Positions 51,028 through 59,595 of a DNA stretch of 64,000 nucleotides are shown here, in pieces. The notes below the pieces were generated by a model. That model saw only the letters and a program-made list of their open reading frames with translations, had not been told where the DNA came from and searched no databases. Position 1 is the first letter of the stretch, and each line of letters opens with the position of its first letter. Source of the stretch: Christiangramia fulva (lineage in GTDB: Bacteria > Bacteroidota > Bacteroidia > Flavobacteriales > Flavobacteriaceae); assembly GCF_003024155.1 (NCBI RefSeq), contig NZ_CP028136.1:2046001-2110000 (forward strand), written 5' to 3'. Made by a program: the position numbers and the translations under genes.

Positions 51028-51779
51028 AAAGGTTAATTGCATTCATGATGATTTTCGTCGTTTTTGGTTGTGAAACCGAAAATGCTCCAGATTGTTTTCA
51101 GAAAGCCGGAAAGATCATTCAGAAGGAAGTTTCAGTTGAGCCTTTTACCGAAATTGAGGTATTTGAACGTATCAAATTATATATTCAGCAGGGTCCGGAG
51201 CAGAAAGTGGTAATCGAAACGGGAAAAAATTTGATGAATGAGGTTTCAGCAGAAGTAGAAAATGGGCGGTTGTTGCTTTATAATGAAAACGGCTGCAATT
51301 TATTTAGGGATTATGGCGTGACAAAAATTTATGTGACCACGCCCGATCTTACCTGGCTTCAAAGCAGTTCGAATATTCCTATTGAAAGTATCGGGACCTT
51401 GAAATTTGACAATTTATGGCTGCGTTCCCTGAACCAGGAAATGGATCCGGAAATTCATACCGACGGCGATTTTATTCTTGATCTGGATGTTAAAAATCTT
51501 CGCATTACCAGTGACAATTATGCTCATTTTTATATAAGCGGAAAGGCCGAAAATGTGAATATTTTCTTTGCCGCAGGTGACGGAAGGCTGGAGGGAAGGG
51601 ATTTTATCGTTCAGAATTATGATATTTTTCATCGCGGCACCAATTCTATTATTGTGAATCCGCAGCAAAGCCTGAAAGGCGATATTTACAGTTATGGCGA
51701 TATTATTTCGGTGAACAGGCCGCCTGTGGTAAGGGTTAATGAACACTTCCGTGGAAGACTTATTTTTGAGAGCCCCTAA
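51024..51779 (+). CDS. DUF2807 (head GIN domain) lipoprotein
   Basis: 251 residues from the ATG at 51024, which overlaps the previous stop by 4 bp. A lipobox (MKRLIAFMMIFVVFGC) puts a lipid on Cys16. The rest is a beta-helix-like DUF2807 domain with regularly spaced strands (PFTEIEVFERIKLYIQQGPE, LRITSDNYAHFYISG, GDIYSYGDIISV). Role unknown; translation coupled to the PagL-like gene suggests an envelope function. The last three residues (ESP) and stop come from a palindromic repeat. Confidence 0.88.
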   Translation: MKRLIAFMMIFVVFGCETENAPDCFQKAGKIIQKEVSVEPFTEIEVFERIKLYIQQGPEQKVVIETGKNLMNEVSAEVENGRLLLYNENGCNLFRDYGVTKIYVTTPDLTWLQSSSNIPIESIGTLKFDNLWLRSLNQEMDPEIHTDGDFILDLDVKNLRITSDNYAHFYISGKAENVNIFFAAGDGRLEGRDFIVQNYDIFHRGTNSIIVNPQQSLKGDIYSYGDIISVNRPPVVRVNEHFRGRLIFESP

Positions 51780-51798
51780 ATCCCCAGAGGGGACTTAA
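51770..51798. repeat. GC-rich palindromic repeat (copy 4, plus orientation)
   Basis: GAGCCCCTAAATCCCCAGAG then GGGACTTAAA. It lies between convergent genes and contains the stop codons of both, so it may also end their transcripts. Same family as the DUF559 flanks. Confidence 0.82.
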
Positions 51799-52700
51799 AC
51801 ATCAGTGTTGGTTAATTCAGCGAAAAGGCTTTCCAGGTTTCTGGTTTTCTGATTAAGCTGAAGGGTTTTCAAACCGTGGTCATGAGCAAAATCAAAAACG
51901 GCAGGCCGCATGTCTTCTTTGGTGTCGAATATAAGTTCGTAAGAAAATCCGCCGGTATTTTTAAAACTTTTAAGATGGGGAATGCGCTGCAAAGCTACAT
52001 TTTCGATCTTATAATCAAATTCCACAAAGATCACCTGCTCTTCGTGAGCCCGCAATTCTTCCAGTTTTTTATCGGCTACGATCTGTCCTTTATTAATTAT
52101 GATCACACGATCACAGATCGCCTCTACTTCCTGCATTATATGAGTGGAAAGGAAAATGGTCTTATCCTGTCCAATTTTCTTGATCAGTCCCCGAATTTCC
52201 ACCAGCTGGTTTGGATCCAGGCCTGTAGTAGGTTCATCCAGGATCAGTACTTCCGGATCGTGAAGCAGCGCCGCGGCCAGTCCGACTCTCTGGCGGTAAC
52301 CTTTGGAAAGCTGCTCGATCTTTTTATTGGCTTCAGGTTTTAGGCCGGTCATTTGAATGACTTCTTCAATTTTAGGCTTTTTGGCATTTTTATAAACCGA
52401 AGCCACAAAATCCAAATATTCGCGTACATACATTTCGGTGTATAACGGATTGTGTTCGGGAAGATAACCGGTTCGCTTTTGAACTTCTGAAAGCTGATTT
52501 TCCAGATCAAGGCCTACAATTTCAGCTTTTCCCTCATCAGCGGGAAGATAACCGGTGAGGATCTTCATCAAAGTAGATTTTCCGGCGCCATTCGGCCCAA
52601 GAAATCCGACGATCTCTCCTTTATTGATGGAAAAACTGACGGCATTTAGCGCTTTTTGGTCGCCAAAATGCTTTGATATGTTATGTACACTTATAGACAT
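51795..52700 (-). CDS. gldA: Gliding motility ABC transporter ATP-binding protein
   Basis: 301 residues. ATPase motifs are complete: Walker A GPNGAGKST, signature LSKGYRQRVGLA, Walker B VLILDEPTTGLDP, switch His in STHIMQEVEAI. The C-terminal domain EEQVIFVEFDYKIENVALQR resembles GldA of Flavobacterium, which works with GldF and GldG (not in this window) in gliding or type IX-related functions. On the minus strand a TAATTTTG box lies about 15-20 bp upstream (52721-52714). Confidence 0.92.
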   Translation of the reverse strand: MSISVHNISKHFGDQKALNAVSFSINKGEIVGFLGPNGAGKSTLMKILTGYLPADEGKAEIVGLDLENQLSEVQKRTGYLPEHNPLYTEMYVREYLDFVASVYKNAKKPKIEEVIQMTGLKPEANKKIEQLSKGYRQRVGLAAALLHDPEVLILDEPTTGLDPNQLVEIRGLIKKIGQDKTIFLSTHIMQEVEAICDRVIIINKGQIVADKKLEELRAHEEQVIFVEFDYKIENVALQRIPHLKSFKNTGGFSYELIFDTKEDMRPAVFDFAHDHGLKTLQLNQKTRNLESLFAELTNTDV

Positions 52701-52858
52701 AGGCTTCTTCTGTCAAAATTAGGAATAAAAATATACTGTGGCTTCAGAAAACTTTTCAATCTTTCAACGAAATAAAAAGGCTTTAAATTGTAATTCGCAG
52801 AAAAACAGCCTTCAAATTCCGAATTTCTGAAATCTGTAAAATTTCAGCAAAAATTATT

Positions 52859-52887
52859 TTGAAACTAAAATTTATGCGCTACTTTAG
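52859..52887 (+). promoter_or_regulatory. Promoter of the Phe/Tyr operon leader
   Basis: TTG at 52859-52861, 18-nt spacer, TACTTTAG at 52880-52887 (one mismatch to TAnnTTTG). Predicted start near 52893, which excludes the longer in-frame reading from 52874 and favours the leader ATG at 52907. Confidence 0.6.
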
Positions 52888-52906
52888 TCGCTCAATAATA
52901 CTGGAA

Positions 52907-52984
52907 ATGACTGGATTAATCAGCTGGAACGCATTCTATTATTTTTATTTCTATTTCAGAGATAGGATCGGGAATGCTATATGA
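52907..52984 (+). CDS. Phe/Tyr-rich leader peptide of the pheA operon
   Basis: 25 codons, ATG to TGA, containing NAFYYFYFYFRDRIG: eight consecutive Phe or Tyr codons at positions 10-17 (52934-52957). ATCGGGA (52967-52973), ten bases after the last of them, can pair with TCTCGAT (53012-53018), the 5' arm of the terminator ahead of pheA. A ribosome starved for Phe or Tyr would leave this pairing free and allow readthrough; one at the stop codon would mask it. Not detectable by usual gene callers. Confidence 0.88.
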   Translation: MTGLISWNAFYYFYFYFRDRIGNAI

Positions 52985-53006
52985 TTAACTAAAAATAAAA
53001 TTATAT

Positions 53007-53038
53007 AAAAGTCTCGATCGAAAATCGGGGCTTTTTTT
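53007..53038 (+). terminator. Attenuator terminator of the pheA operon
   Basis: 12-bp stem with two wobbles, AAAAGTCTCGAT (53007-53018) and ATCGGGGCTTTT (53024-53035), then T run, 13 bp before the pheA ATG. Confidence 0.88.
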
Positions 53039-53050
53039 ATTGATGCATTT

Positions 53051-53878
53051 ATGAATAAAAAAATAGGGATCCAGGGGATAAAAGGATCATTTCATCATCT
53101 GGTGGCGATGGATTACTACCATAAAGAGGTGGAAGTTTTGGAATATCTTTCTTTTCATGAGCTGGCGCAGAAGCTGGCTTCAAAAGAAGCCGATGAAGCG
53201 GTGATGGCGATTGAAAACAGCATAGCCGGTTCGATTTTACCTAATTACGCCCTGATCGATGAGTATAATTTAAAAGTCATAGGCGAGCATTACACGCCGG
53301 TAAATATGAATTTGATGGCGCTGGAAGGTCAGAAAATCGAGGATATAAAAAAGGTGTTTTCTCACCCGATGGCACTGTTGCAGTGTAAGGATTTCTTTAA
53401 AAAACATCCGCATATCAAGCTTATTGAAGACAGTGATACTGCGGAGGCTGCAAAGAGAATTTCGGAGCAGGAACTTAAAAAGACAGCTGCCGTGGCAAGT
53501 CCTGCGGCTGCTGAAATGTACGGTCTGGAAATCCTGGCTAAAGAGATCCATACCATTAAAAGCAATGCGACGAGATTTCTGGTATTAGGGCGGGAGCAGA
53601 AAAAGCCAAATGGTGAAAAGCTGGACAAAGCTTCGATCAAATTCGATCTGAAAAGTGAGCGGGGAAGCCTGGTTTCAATTTTGAATATCATCAGGGATTG
53701 TTACCTGGATATGACCAAGATCCAATCGCTTCCGGTGATCGATGAACCCTGGAAATATTCGTTTTTTGTAGATGTGATCTTCGAAAGACCGGAAGATTTT
53801 CAAAGAGCGATGGACGTATTGAAACTGATGACAGAAGAATTAAAAATATTAGGGATCTATAAAAATAATCTGATATGA
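53051..53878 (+). CDS. pheA: Prephenate dehydratase
   Basis: 275 residues, monofunctional (no chorismate mutase domain). Converts prephenate to phenylpyruvate. N-terminal catalytic domain: GIQGIKGSFHHLVAMDYY, AIENSIAGSILPNYALID, and SNATRFLVLGRE with the catalytic Thr. C-terminal ACT domain RGSLVSILNIIRDCYLDMTK and IQSLPVIDEPWKYSFFVDV suggests feedback inhibition by Phe. First gene of an overlapping four-gene operon under the Phe/Tyr attenuator. Overlaps the next gene by 4 bp. Confidence 0.96.
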   Translation: MNKKIGIQGIKGSFHHLVAMDYYHKEVEVLEYLSFHELAQKLASKEADEAVMAIENSIAGSILPNYALIDEYNLKVIGEHYTPVNMNLMALEGQKIEDIKKVFSHPMALLQCKDFFKKHPHIKLIEDSDTAEAAKRISEQELKKTAAVASPAAAEMYGLEILAKEIHTIKSNATRFLVLGREQKKPNGEKLDKASIKFDLKSERGSLVSILNIIRDCYLDMTKIQSLPVIDEPWKYSFFVDVIFERPEDFQRAMDVLKLMTEELKILGIYKNNLI

Positions 53879-55020
53879 TCACGGCAGACAGACTTGGAGA
53901 AGTCCAGGAATACTATTTCTCGAAAAAACTTCGTGAGGTTGCCGAGTTGCGCAAACAGGGAAAACCGGTTATTAATCTCGGGATAGGAAGTCCAGATCTT
54001 GCTCCGCCAGTGGAGGTTATCGAAGCTTTGAATGAAGCTCTTACCAGCAACAATGCGCACCAGTACCAGCCTTATAAAGGAATTAATGAATTGCGCGAGG
54101 AAATTGCCAATTTCTATGATCATTTTTATGGAGTTTCTCTTGACCCTGAGAATGAAATCCTTCCGCTAATGGGCAGTAAGGAAGGGATCATGCATATTTC
54201 CATGGCTTTTTTGAATAAAGATGATGAGGTTCTGCTGCCAAATCCGGGTTATCCCACCTATAGCTCCGTAAGCCAACTGCTCGAAGCAAAGATCAGAAAT
54301 TACGATCTTAAAGATGAAACCAATTGGCTGCCTGATCTTGAAGGGCTGGAAAAAGAAGATTTGAGTAAGGTGAAACTTATGTGGATCAATTATCCGAATA
54401 TGCCAACGGGAACCCGGGCTCCGGAATCATTTTTTGAAGAGATCACAGCCTTTGCCGAAAAACATAAGATTCTTGTGATCAATGACAATCCGTACAGTTT
54501 TATTCAGAATTCAAAACCCTCGAGTGCCATTAAAAAGCAAAACCCAAGTGATTATGTTATGGAGCTTAATTCCCTGAGCAAAAGTTTCAATATGGCGGGA
54601 TGGCGCGTTGGAATGCTGGTTGGAAGCAGGAAAAATATTGATTCGGTTTTAAGGGTAAAATCGAATATGGATAGCGGGATGTTCTATCCTGTTCAGGCCG
54701 GGGCAGTGGAAGCTTTAAAACTGAAAGAAGACTGGTTTGAAAAACAGAATAAGATTTACAGCGATCGCAAAAAACTGGTCATGCAATTTTTAAAGGAATT
54801 GGGTTGTGAGGCTGATAAAGACCAGGCAGGATTGTTTGTCTGGGCGAAGGTCCCTGCAGGTAAAACTTCAGCTGAAGTGGTTGATGAATTGCTTTATAAA
54901 TACGATATTTTCACTACACCGGGCTTTATTTTTGGCTCGAACGGGGAGGGTTATGTGCGCCTTTCACTCTGCGCTTCAGAAAATGCGATCAACGAAGCTC
55001 TAAACAGGATCAAACGATGA
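53875..55020 (+). CDS. Class I/II aminotransferase (probable aromatic amino acid aminotransferase)
   Basis: 381 residues, PLP fold type I. VINLGIGSPDLAPPVEVIEA, NPGYPTYSSVSQLLEAKI, WINYPNMPTGTRAPESFFEE, VINDNPYSFI and the PLP lysine in LNSLSKSFNMAGWRVGMLVG. Its position between prephenate dehydratase and prephenate dehydrogenase, with overlapping frames, points to the final transamination of phenylpyruvate and 4-hydroxyphenylpyruvate. The sequence family itself (AlaC/LL-DAP-like) has broad specificity, so the aromatic assignment is from context. Confidence 0.93.
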   Translation: MITADRLGEVQEYYFSKKLREVAELRKQGKPVINLGIGSPDLAPPVEVIEALNEALTSNNAHQYQPYKGINELREEIANFYDHFYGVSLDPENEILPLMGSKEGIMHISMAFLNKDDEVLLPNPGYPTYSSVSQLLEAKIRNYDLKDETNWLPDLEGLEKEDLSKVKLMWINYPNMPTGTRAPESFFEEITAFAEKHKILVINDNPYSFIQNSKPSSAIKKQNPSDYVMELNSLSKSFNMAGWRVGMLVGSRKNIDSVLRVKSNMDSGMFYPVQAGAVEALKLKEDWFEKQNKIYSDRKKLVMQFLKELGCEADKDQAGLFVWAKVPAGKTSAEVVDELLYKYDIFTTPGFIFGSNGEGYVRLSLCASENAINEALNRIKR

Positions 55021-55901
55021 ATGTCTTTATAATTGGAACAGGATTGATAGGAGGTTCTTTTGCGCTGGACCTGAAACAGGTGATGCCGAAAGTAAAGATC
55101 TTCGGGATCGATGCGAAAGAGGAACATCTTCAGCAGGCACTCGAAACCGGAATTATTGATGCAGAGGCAAATTTCTCTGATCTCTGTAATGCCGAACTGG
55201 TTTACTTAGCAATTCCTGTGGATGCGGCGATTAAATTGCTACCCGAAATTCTGGAATTAGTACCTGAAAACTGCGTGGTGATCGATACCGGCTCAACTAA
55301 AGAGAAAATTTGTCAGCTGGTTGCCGATCATCCCAAAAGAAGGAACTTTCTTGCGGCCCATCCCATTGCCGGAACAGAATTTTCGGGACCATCAGCGGCG
55401 ATAAACGGATTGTTCTCCAAAAAAACGAATATTATCTGCGAAGTGGAGAAAACAGCTTTTAAGCTTCAGGAAAAAGCCCTCGAAATTTTCCACTCAGTTG
55501 GGATGAGAATCCGGTATATGGATCCTGCATCGCATGACCGCCATATTGCCTATGTTTCCCATTTGTCACATATAAGTTCATTCATGCTGGGCAAAACTGT
55601 GTTGGAAAAAGAGAAGAACGAGCGGGATATTTTTGACCTGGCGGGAAGTGGTTTCGCATCCACGGTAAGGCTTGCCAAAAGCTCCCCCGCTATGTGGACC
55701 CCGATTTTCGCACAGAATAAAGATAATGTGCTGGAAACCCTGGATGAATATATTTCCAATTTATCGCACTTCAGAGAATTGCTTTCTAAAGATAATTTTG
55801 AAGAAGTTTTCAGCGAAATGGATAAAACCAATCATATAAAATCAGTATTAAACGGAATAACAGAAAATGAACCCTTAAAGAAACTGGAAAATGGAAAATA
55901 A
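55017..55901 (+). CDS. tyrA: Prephenate dehydrogenase
   Basis: 294 residues. NAD-binding GTGLIGGSFALDLK at the N-terminus, DTGSTKEKI, and the catalytic region FLAAHPIAGTEFSGPSAAIN followed by HDRHIAYVSHLSHISSFML with His residues. Oxidatively decarboxylates prephenate to 4-hydroxyphenylpyruvate for tyrosine. No ACT domain. Overlaps both neighbours by 4 and 11 bp. Confidence 0.95.
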   Translation: MNVFIIGTGLIGGSFALDLKQVMPKVKIFGIDAKEEHLQQALETGIIDAEANFSDLCNAELVYLAIPVDAAIKLLPEILELVPENCVVIDTGSTKEKICQLVADHPKRRNFLAAHPIAGTEFSGPSAAINGLFSKKTNIICEVEKTAFKLQEKALEIFHSVGMRIRYMDPASHDRHIAYVSHLSHISSFMLGKTVLEKEKNERDIFDLAGSGFASTVRLAKSSPAMWTPIFAQNKDNVLETLDEYISNLSHFRELLSKDNFEEVFSEMDKTNHIKSVLNGITENEPLKKLENGK

Positions 55902-56979
55902 GAAAGAACTTAGAAAATGGTTAGATGATTTCGGACTGGATCATCCGCTCGTAATCGCGGGGCCCTGCAGCGCCGAAACCGAAGAACAGGTGCTAACCAT
56001 CGCACATCAGTTAAAAGACAGTGATGCTACCGTACTGCGCGCTGGAATCTGGAAACCCCGAACCCGGCCGGGAAATTTTGAAGGCGTGGGCTCCCTCGGG
56101 CTAAAATGGCTTCAGAAAGCCAAAGAAGAAACAGGAATGTTAACTACTACTGAAGTTGCAAATCCTACTCATGTTGATCTGGCATTGAAGCACGATGTGG
56201 ATATTCTCTGGATTGGGGCGCGTACTACCGTTTCTCCTTTTATTGTTCAGGAAATTGCCGATGCACTAAAAGGAACAGATAAGATCGTACTCGTTAAAAA
56301 CCCTGTAAATCCTGATCTGGCACTTTGGCTGGGAGCTGTGGAAAGATTATATACAGCCGATATCTCGAACCTGGGAGTGATCCACCGCGGATTTTCAGCT
56401 TATGAAAAGACGAAATATCGAAATAATCCCGAATGGCAGATCGCAATCGAACTTCAGAATAAATTTCCTGACCTGCCACTTATCCTTGATCCATCGCATA
56501 TTGCAGGAAGAAGAGATATTATTTTTGATCTGTGCCAGACTGCCCTGGATCTCAATTACGATGGAATAATGGTTGAAACTCATCATACACCTGATGATGC
56601 CTGGAGCGATGCCAAACAACAAATTACTCCCGATACTTTAAAACAGATTATGAAAGATTTGAAAGTACGAAAAGAGGTTTCTGCAAGCGAGGAATATCAA
56701 AACAAACTGAACACCTTGCGTTCCAAAATTGACATTGCCGACAGTCAGATCCTGGATATCATTTCCAAGAGAATGAAGATCTCAGAAGAGATCGGCCAGG
56801 TTAAAAAAGAGCAGAATGTGGCAATTCTACAAACTAAAAGATGGAATGAGATTCTTGGAAAAATGGTTCTTGAAGGTGAGGAAAAAGGCCTGAGTGAAGA
56901 ATTTGTTTTGAGAATGTTCAAGGCGATCCACCAGGAATCGATCAACCATCAACAGAAAATTATTGACGGAATAGGATAA
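55891..56979 (+). CDS. Bifunctional DAHP synthase / chorismate mutase
   Basis: 362 residues. Residues 1-260 are a KDO8PS/DAHPS-type TIM barrel: LVIAGPCSAETEEQ, LRAGIWKPRTRPGNFEGVGS, VLVKNPVNPDLALWLGAVE, LILDPSHIAGRRD. Residues about 270-355 are an AroQ chorismate mutase: LNTLRSKIDIADSQILDIIS, KRMKISEEIGQVKKEQN. The fusion makes both the first committed intermediate of the shikimate route and prephenate, the substrate of the two preceding enzymes. Fused mutase may confer feedback sensitivity on the synthase, as known for related fusions. Confidence 0.95.
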   Translation: MENKKELRKWLDDFGLDHPLVIAGPCSAETEEQVLTIAHQLKDSDATVLRAGIWKPRTRPGNFEGVGSLGLKWLQKAKEETGMLTTTEVANPTHVDLALKHDVDILWIGARTTVSPFIVQEIADALKGTDKIVLVKNPVNPDLALWLGAVERLYTADISNLGVIHRGFSAYEKTKYRNNPEWQIAIELQNKFPDLPLILDPSHIAGRRDIIFDLCQTALDLNYDGIMVETHHTPDDAWSDAKQQITPDTLKQIMKDLKVRKEVSASEEYQNKLNTLRSKIDIADSQILDIISKRMKISEEIGQVKKEQNVAILQTKRWNEILGKMVLEGEEKGLSEEFVLRMFKAIHQESINHQQKIIDGIG

Positions 56980-57002
56980 CTTCCACCGGTTAAGTTTATA
57001 AA

Positions 57003-57040
57003 AAAAGCCTGAGCTCAAAATTTGCTGAACTCAGGCTTTT
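57003..57040. terminator. Bidirectional terminator after the Phe/Tyr operon
   Basis: 11-bp stem AAAAGCCTGAG (57003-57013) and CTCAGGCTTTT (57030-57040), T runs on both strands, between convergent genes. Confidence 0.88.
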
Positions 57041-57065
57041 AAATTTTTGATTTTTCAGGAAGAAA

Positions 57066-57707
57066 TTAATCGGTATAACCCAATCTGCGAGAAGCTTTGC
57101 GCATTAGGGTGTTAATTAGTGCATCATTATTACTACCAAGGCTTCCGGCAACTTTCTTATTGTAGTTCCAGAGTAGTTCGCCGTCGGTACCGTTGTTAAC
57201 ACTCATATTGATCGTGGCGGTATTGGTAGCTCCCCAAAATCCAACCAGCAGTCCCAGGGCGATGGAAGCACCATCAGACATTGGTTTATCGGTTTCAAAA
57301 GTACCGGTAATAACTGCATCAACACCAAGGATTTGGGCCAGTTGTTCAGAAGTCACCGCTTTTAAGTCGATGTTGTTTTGTAGTAAAAGAACATTTGTCT
57401 TTTTAGGATCCTGAACATCAACTTTCAGGCTTCCTCTTTTCTTGCGGTTCAAAAACCAGGAATACATCGAGTTTTGCACAGAAAAGCCCTCGTTCTTTTG
57501 AATATCAGCGAATTGTTCTTCGCTTAACTCTTTCATTTGTTTAGGTCTAAGGCTTACCTTTGCGTCAAAGGGAAGGATCGCAATGATCTTGTGATCTTTT
57601 GTTTTTTGCTCAAAATCGGGATGCTGATAAAGCTTTGTTTGAGCAGATACTATTCCCAGACCAAATAGGAAAAGTACTGTAAAAATTTTAAAATTAAATT
57701 TGTACAT
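57066..57707 (-). CDS. Secreted protein of unknown function, CsgG/LpoB-like fold suspected
   Basis: 213 residues from the ATG at 57707 (MYKFNFKIFTVLFLFGLGIV, signal peptide cut after VSA); an earlier in-frame start would give an odd hydrophilic N-terminus. The mature part has HKIIAILPFDAKVSLRP, a middle domain with AQILGVDAVITGTFE and TINMSVNNGTDGELLWNYN, the alpha/beta pattern of CsgG, GNA1162 or LpoB-like periplasmic proteins. No lipobox. I cannot assign a role. Confidence 0.8.
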   Translation of the reverse strand: MYKFNFKIFTVLFLFGLGIVSAQTKLYQHPDFEQKTKDHKIIAILPFDAKVSLRPKQMKELSEEQFADIQKNEGFSVQNSMYSWFLNRKKRGSLKVDVQDPKKTNVLLLQNNIDLKAVTSEQLAQILGVDAVITGTFETDKPMSDGASIALGLLVGFWGATNTATINMSVNNGTDGELLWNYNKKVAGSLGSNNDALINTLMRKASRRLGYTD

Positions 57708-57796
57708 AAGTTTATGATTGGTTAAAAAAGAAGCCAAATATATTTTAAAACTTTAATATTTTTTCAAAAATTTTATGACAGGATTAAAAAATATTC

Positions 57797-58744
57797 ATGA
57801 AGGGTACGGTATATAAATCTACTGGCAGCTGGTATACGGTTAAAGCTGAAAATAATAAACTCTATGAGTGCCGTATCAAGGGAAAATTTCGAATTCAGGG
57901 AATAAAAAGTACCAATCCAGTGGCGGTTGGAGATGTGGTGGTTTTTGATCCGGCTGAGGAAGAAGGCCGGGATACCGGTATTATAAAAAAAATACTTCCT
58001 CGCGAGAATTACATCATTCGGCGATCGGTAAACCTTTCCAAACAAACTCATATTATCGCCGCGAATATTGACCAGGTTTTTTTACTAATCACGCTTAATA
58101 ATCCGCCTACTTTAACCACATTTATCGATCGTTTTCTGGTAACCGCAGAGGCCTATCATGTGAAAGCGGTGCTTCTATTTAATAAAGTCGATACCTATTC
58201 TATTGAAGAACTTGCCGAAGTAAAATACCTGGCAGAGCTCTACCGAAATATTGGATATGAGTGCATAGGAATTTCCGCAAAGACAGGAAAGAATGTTGAT
58301 AAGGTGGTCGCCATGATGAAGGACAGAACCAGTATGATCTCAGGCCATAGCGGCACCGGAAAATCTACGCTTGTCAATGCCATTGAGCCTTCTCTTGATC
58401 TTAAAACCGCGGAAATTTCAGAGCAACACCAGCAGGGCCAGCATACCACGACCTTTGCCGAAATGTTCGACCTCAGTTTTGGGGCACGAATTATAGACAC
58501 TCCGGGAATTAAAGGTTTTGGAGTGGTCGATATGGAACGGGAAGAAATTGGCGATTATTTCCCTGAATTTTTCGAAAGAAAACAGAATTGTAAATTTCAT
58601 AATTGCCTGCATATAGAAGAGCCGAAATGTGCGGTCAAAGAGGCACTGGAAAATGATGAAATTGCGTGGTCACGCTATAAAAGTTATCTTCAGCTGATGG
58701 AAGGGGAGGAAAGCAATTATAGAATTGATCAATTTCAAAAATAA
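57797..58744 (+). CDS. rsgA: Ribosome small subunit-dependent GTPase A
   Basis: 315 residues. N-terminal OB domain (MKGTVYKSTGSWYTVKAENN), then a circularly permuted GTPase: G4 LLFNKVDTY, G5 ISAKTG, G1 GHSGTGKSTLVNAIEP, G3 DTPGIKGFG. The C-terminal zinc motif is CKFHNCLHIEEPKC. Assists late 30S maturation. Overlaps dtd by one base (TAATG). Confidence 0.96.
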   Translation: MKGTVYKSTGSWYTVKAENNKLYECRIKGKFRIQGIKSTNPVAVGDVVVFDPAEEEGRDTGIIKKILPRENYIIRRSVNLSKQTHIIAANIDQVFLLITLNNPPTLTTFIDRFLVTAEAYHVKAVLLFNKVDTYSIEELAEVKYLAELYRNIGYECIGISAKTGKNVDKVVAMMKDRTSMISGHSGTGKSTLVNAIEPSLDLKTAEISEQHQQGQHTTTFAEMFDLSFGARIIDTPGIKGFGVVDMEREEIGDYFPEFFERKQNCKFHNCLHIEEPKCAVKEALENDEIAWSRYKSYLQLMEGEESNYRIDQFQK

Positions 58745-59196
58745 TGAAAGCAGTTTTACAACGTGTATCCAAAGCATCTGTAACTATTGAAGGTGAAATT
58801 TCGGCAAAGATCGGTAACGGACTTCTTATTTTACTGGGAATTGAAGAAGCCGACACTCAGGATGACATTGAATGGCTATGCCGAAAGATCATCAATATGC
58901 GGATTTTCGGAGACGAGAATAATGCGATGAATAATTCTCTAAAAGATGTTGATGGCGATGCCATTGTGGTAAGCCAGTTTACACTTCACGCGAGTACAAA
59001 AAAAGGAAATCGCCCCAGTTTTATAAAAGCAGCAAAGCCTGATTTTGCTGAGCCTATGTACGAAAAGTTCGTCGCTCATTTCGAAAAGGAATTCGGGAAA
59101 AAGATCGGTACCGGAGAATTTGGTGCCGATATGAAAGTTGAGCTTTTAAATGATGGACCGGTGACAATTTTGATTGATTCGAAAGAAAAAAGTTGA
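58744..59196 (+). CDS. dtd: D-aminoacyl-tRNA deacylase
   Basis: 150 residues. Starts MKAVLQRVSKASVTIEGEIS, with IVVSQFTLHASTKKGNRPSF and the C-terminal GPVT motif (LLNDGPVTILIDS), which together form the chiral proofreading site that removes D-amino acids from tRNA. Translationally coupled to rsgA. Confidence 0.96.
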   Translation: MKAVLQRVSKASVTIEGEISAKIGNGLLILLGIEEADTQDDIEWLCRKIINMRIFGDENNAMNNSLKDVDGDAIVVSQFTLHASTKKGNRPSFIKAAKPDFAEPMYEKFVAHFEKEFGKKIGTGEFGADMKVELLNDGPVTILIDSKEKS

Positions 59197-59223
59197 TTTT
59201 CACATTCTGTGCGGAAATAATTA

Positions 59224-59252
59224 TTGAAAAACAAAATGAAAGTATAGTTTTG
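59224..59252 (+). promoter_or_regulatory. mazG-aroA promoter
   Basis: TTG at 59224-59226, 18-nt spacer, TAGTTTTG at 59245-59252, full consensus; predicted start about 10 bp before the ATG at 59269. Confidence 0.75.
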
Positions 59253-59268
59253 GGAAAAGTTTCAACAG

Positions 59269-59595
59269 ATGGACTTAAAAAAAGCACAGAAAGCGGTAGA
59301 TGATTGGATCAATGAGCATGGCGTTCGCTATTTTAACGAGCTCACCAATATGGCGCAGCTTACCGAAGAAGTTGGCGAGGTGGCAAGGATCATTGCACGT
59401 CGCTACGGGGAGCAAAGCGAAAAAGAAAGTGATAAAACCAAAGATCTTGGCGAAGAACTTGCCGATGTTGTCTTTGTGGTGCTCTGCCTTGCGAATCAAA
59501 CCGGTATCGACCTTCAGGATGCCTTCGATAAAAAGATGGATCTAAAGGCCAAACGCGATCACAAAAGACATCAGAATAACAAAAAACTTAAATAA
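59269..59595 (+). CDS. MazG-family nucleotide pyrophosphohydrolase
   Basis: 108 residues, single MazG-like domain: FNELTNMAQLTEEVGEVARI with the EExxE metal motif and DLGEELADVVFVVLCLANQT with the second ExxD motif. Hydrolyses (d)NTPs to monophosphates and PPi; the single-domain short form resembles house-cleaning enzymes. Overlaps the next start by one base. Confidence 0.92.
   Translation: MDLKKAQKAVDDWINEHGVRYFNELTNMAQLTEEVGEVARIIARRYGEQSEKESDKTKDLGEELADVVFVVLCLANQTGIDLQDAFDKKMDLKAKRDHKRHQNNKKLK

Noticed and set aside
52874..52906. Longer in-frame version of the Phe/Tyr leader starting at an ATG at 52874
   Set aside because: The best promoter (TTG-N18-TACTTTAG) places transcription start near 52893, downstream of that ATG; the short form is sufficient for the attenuator.
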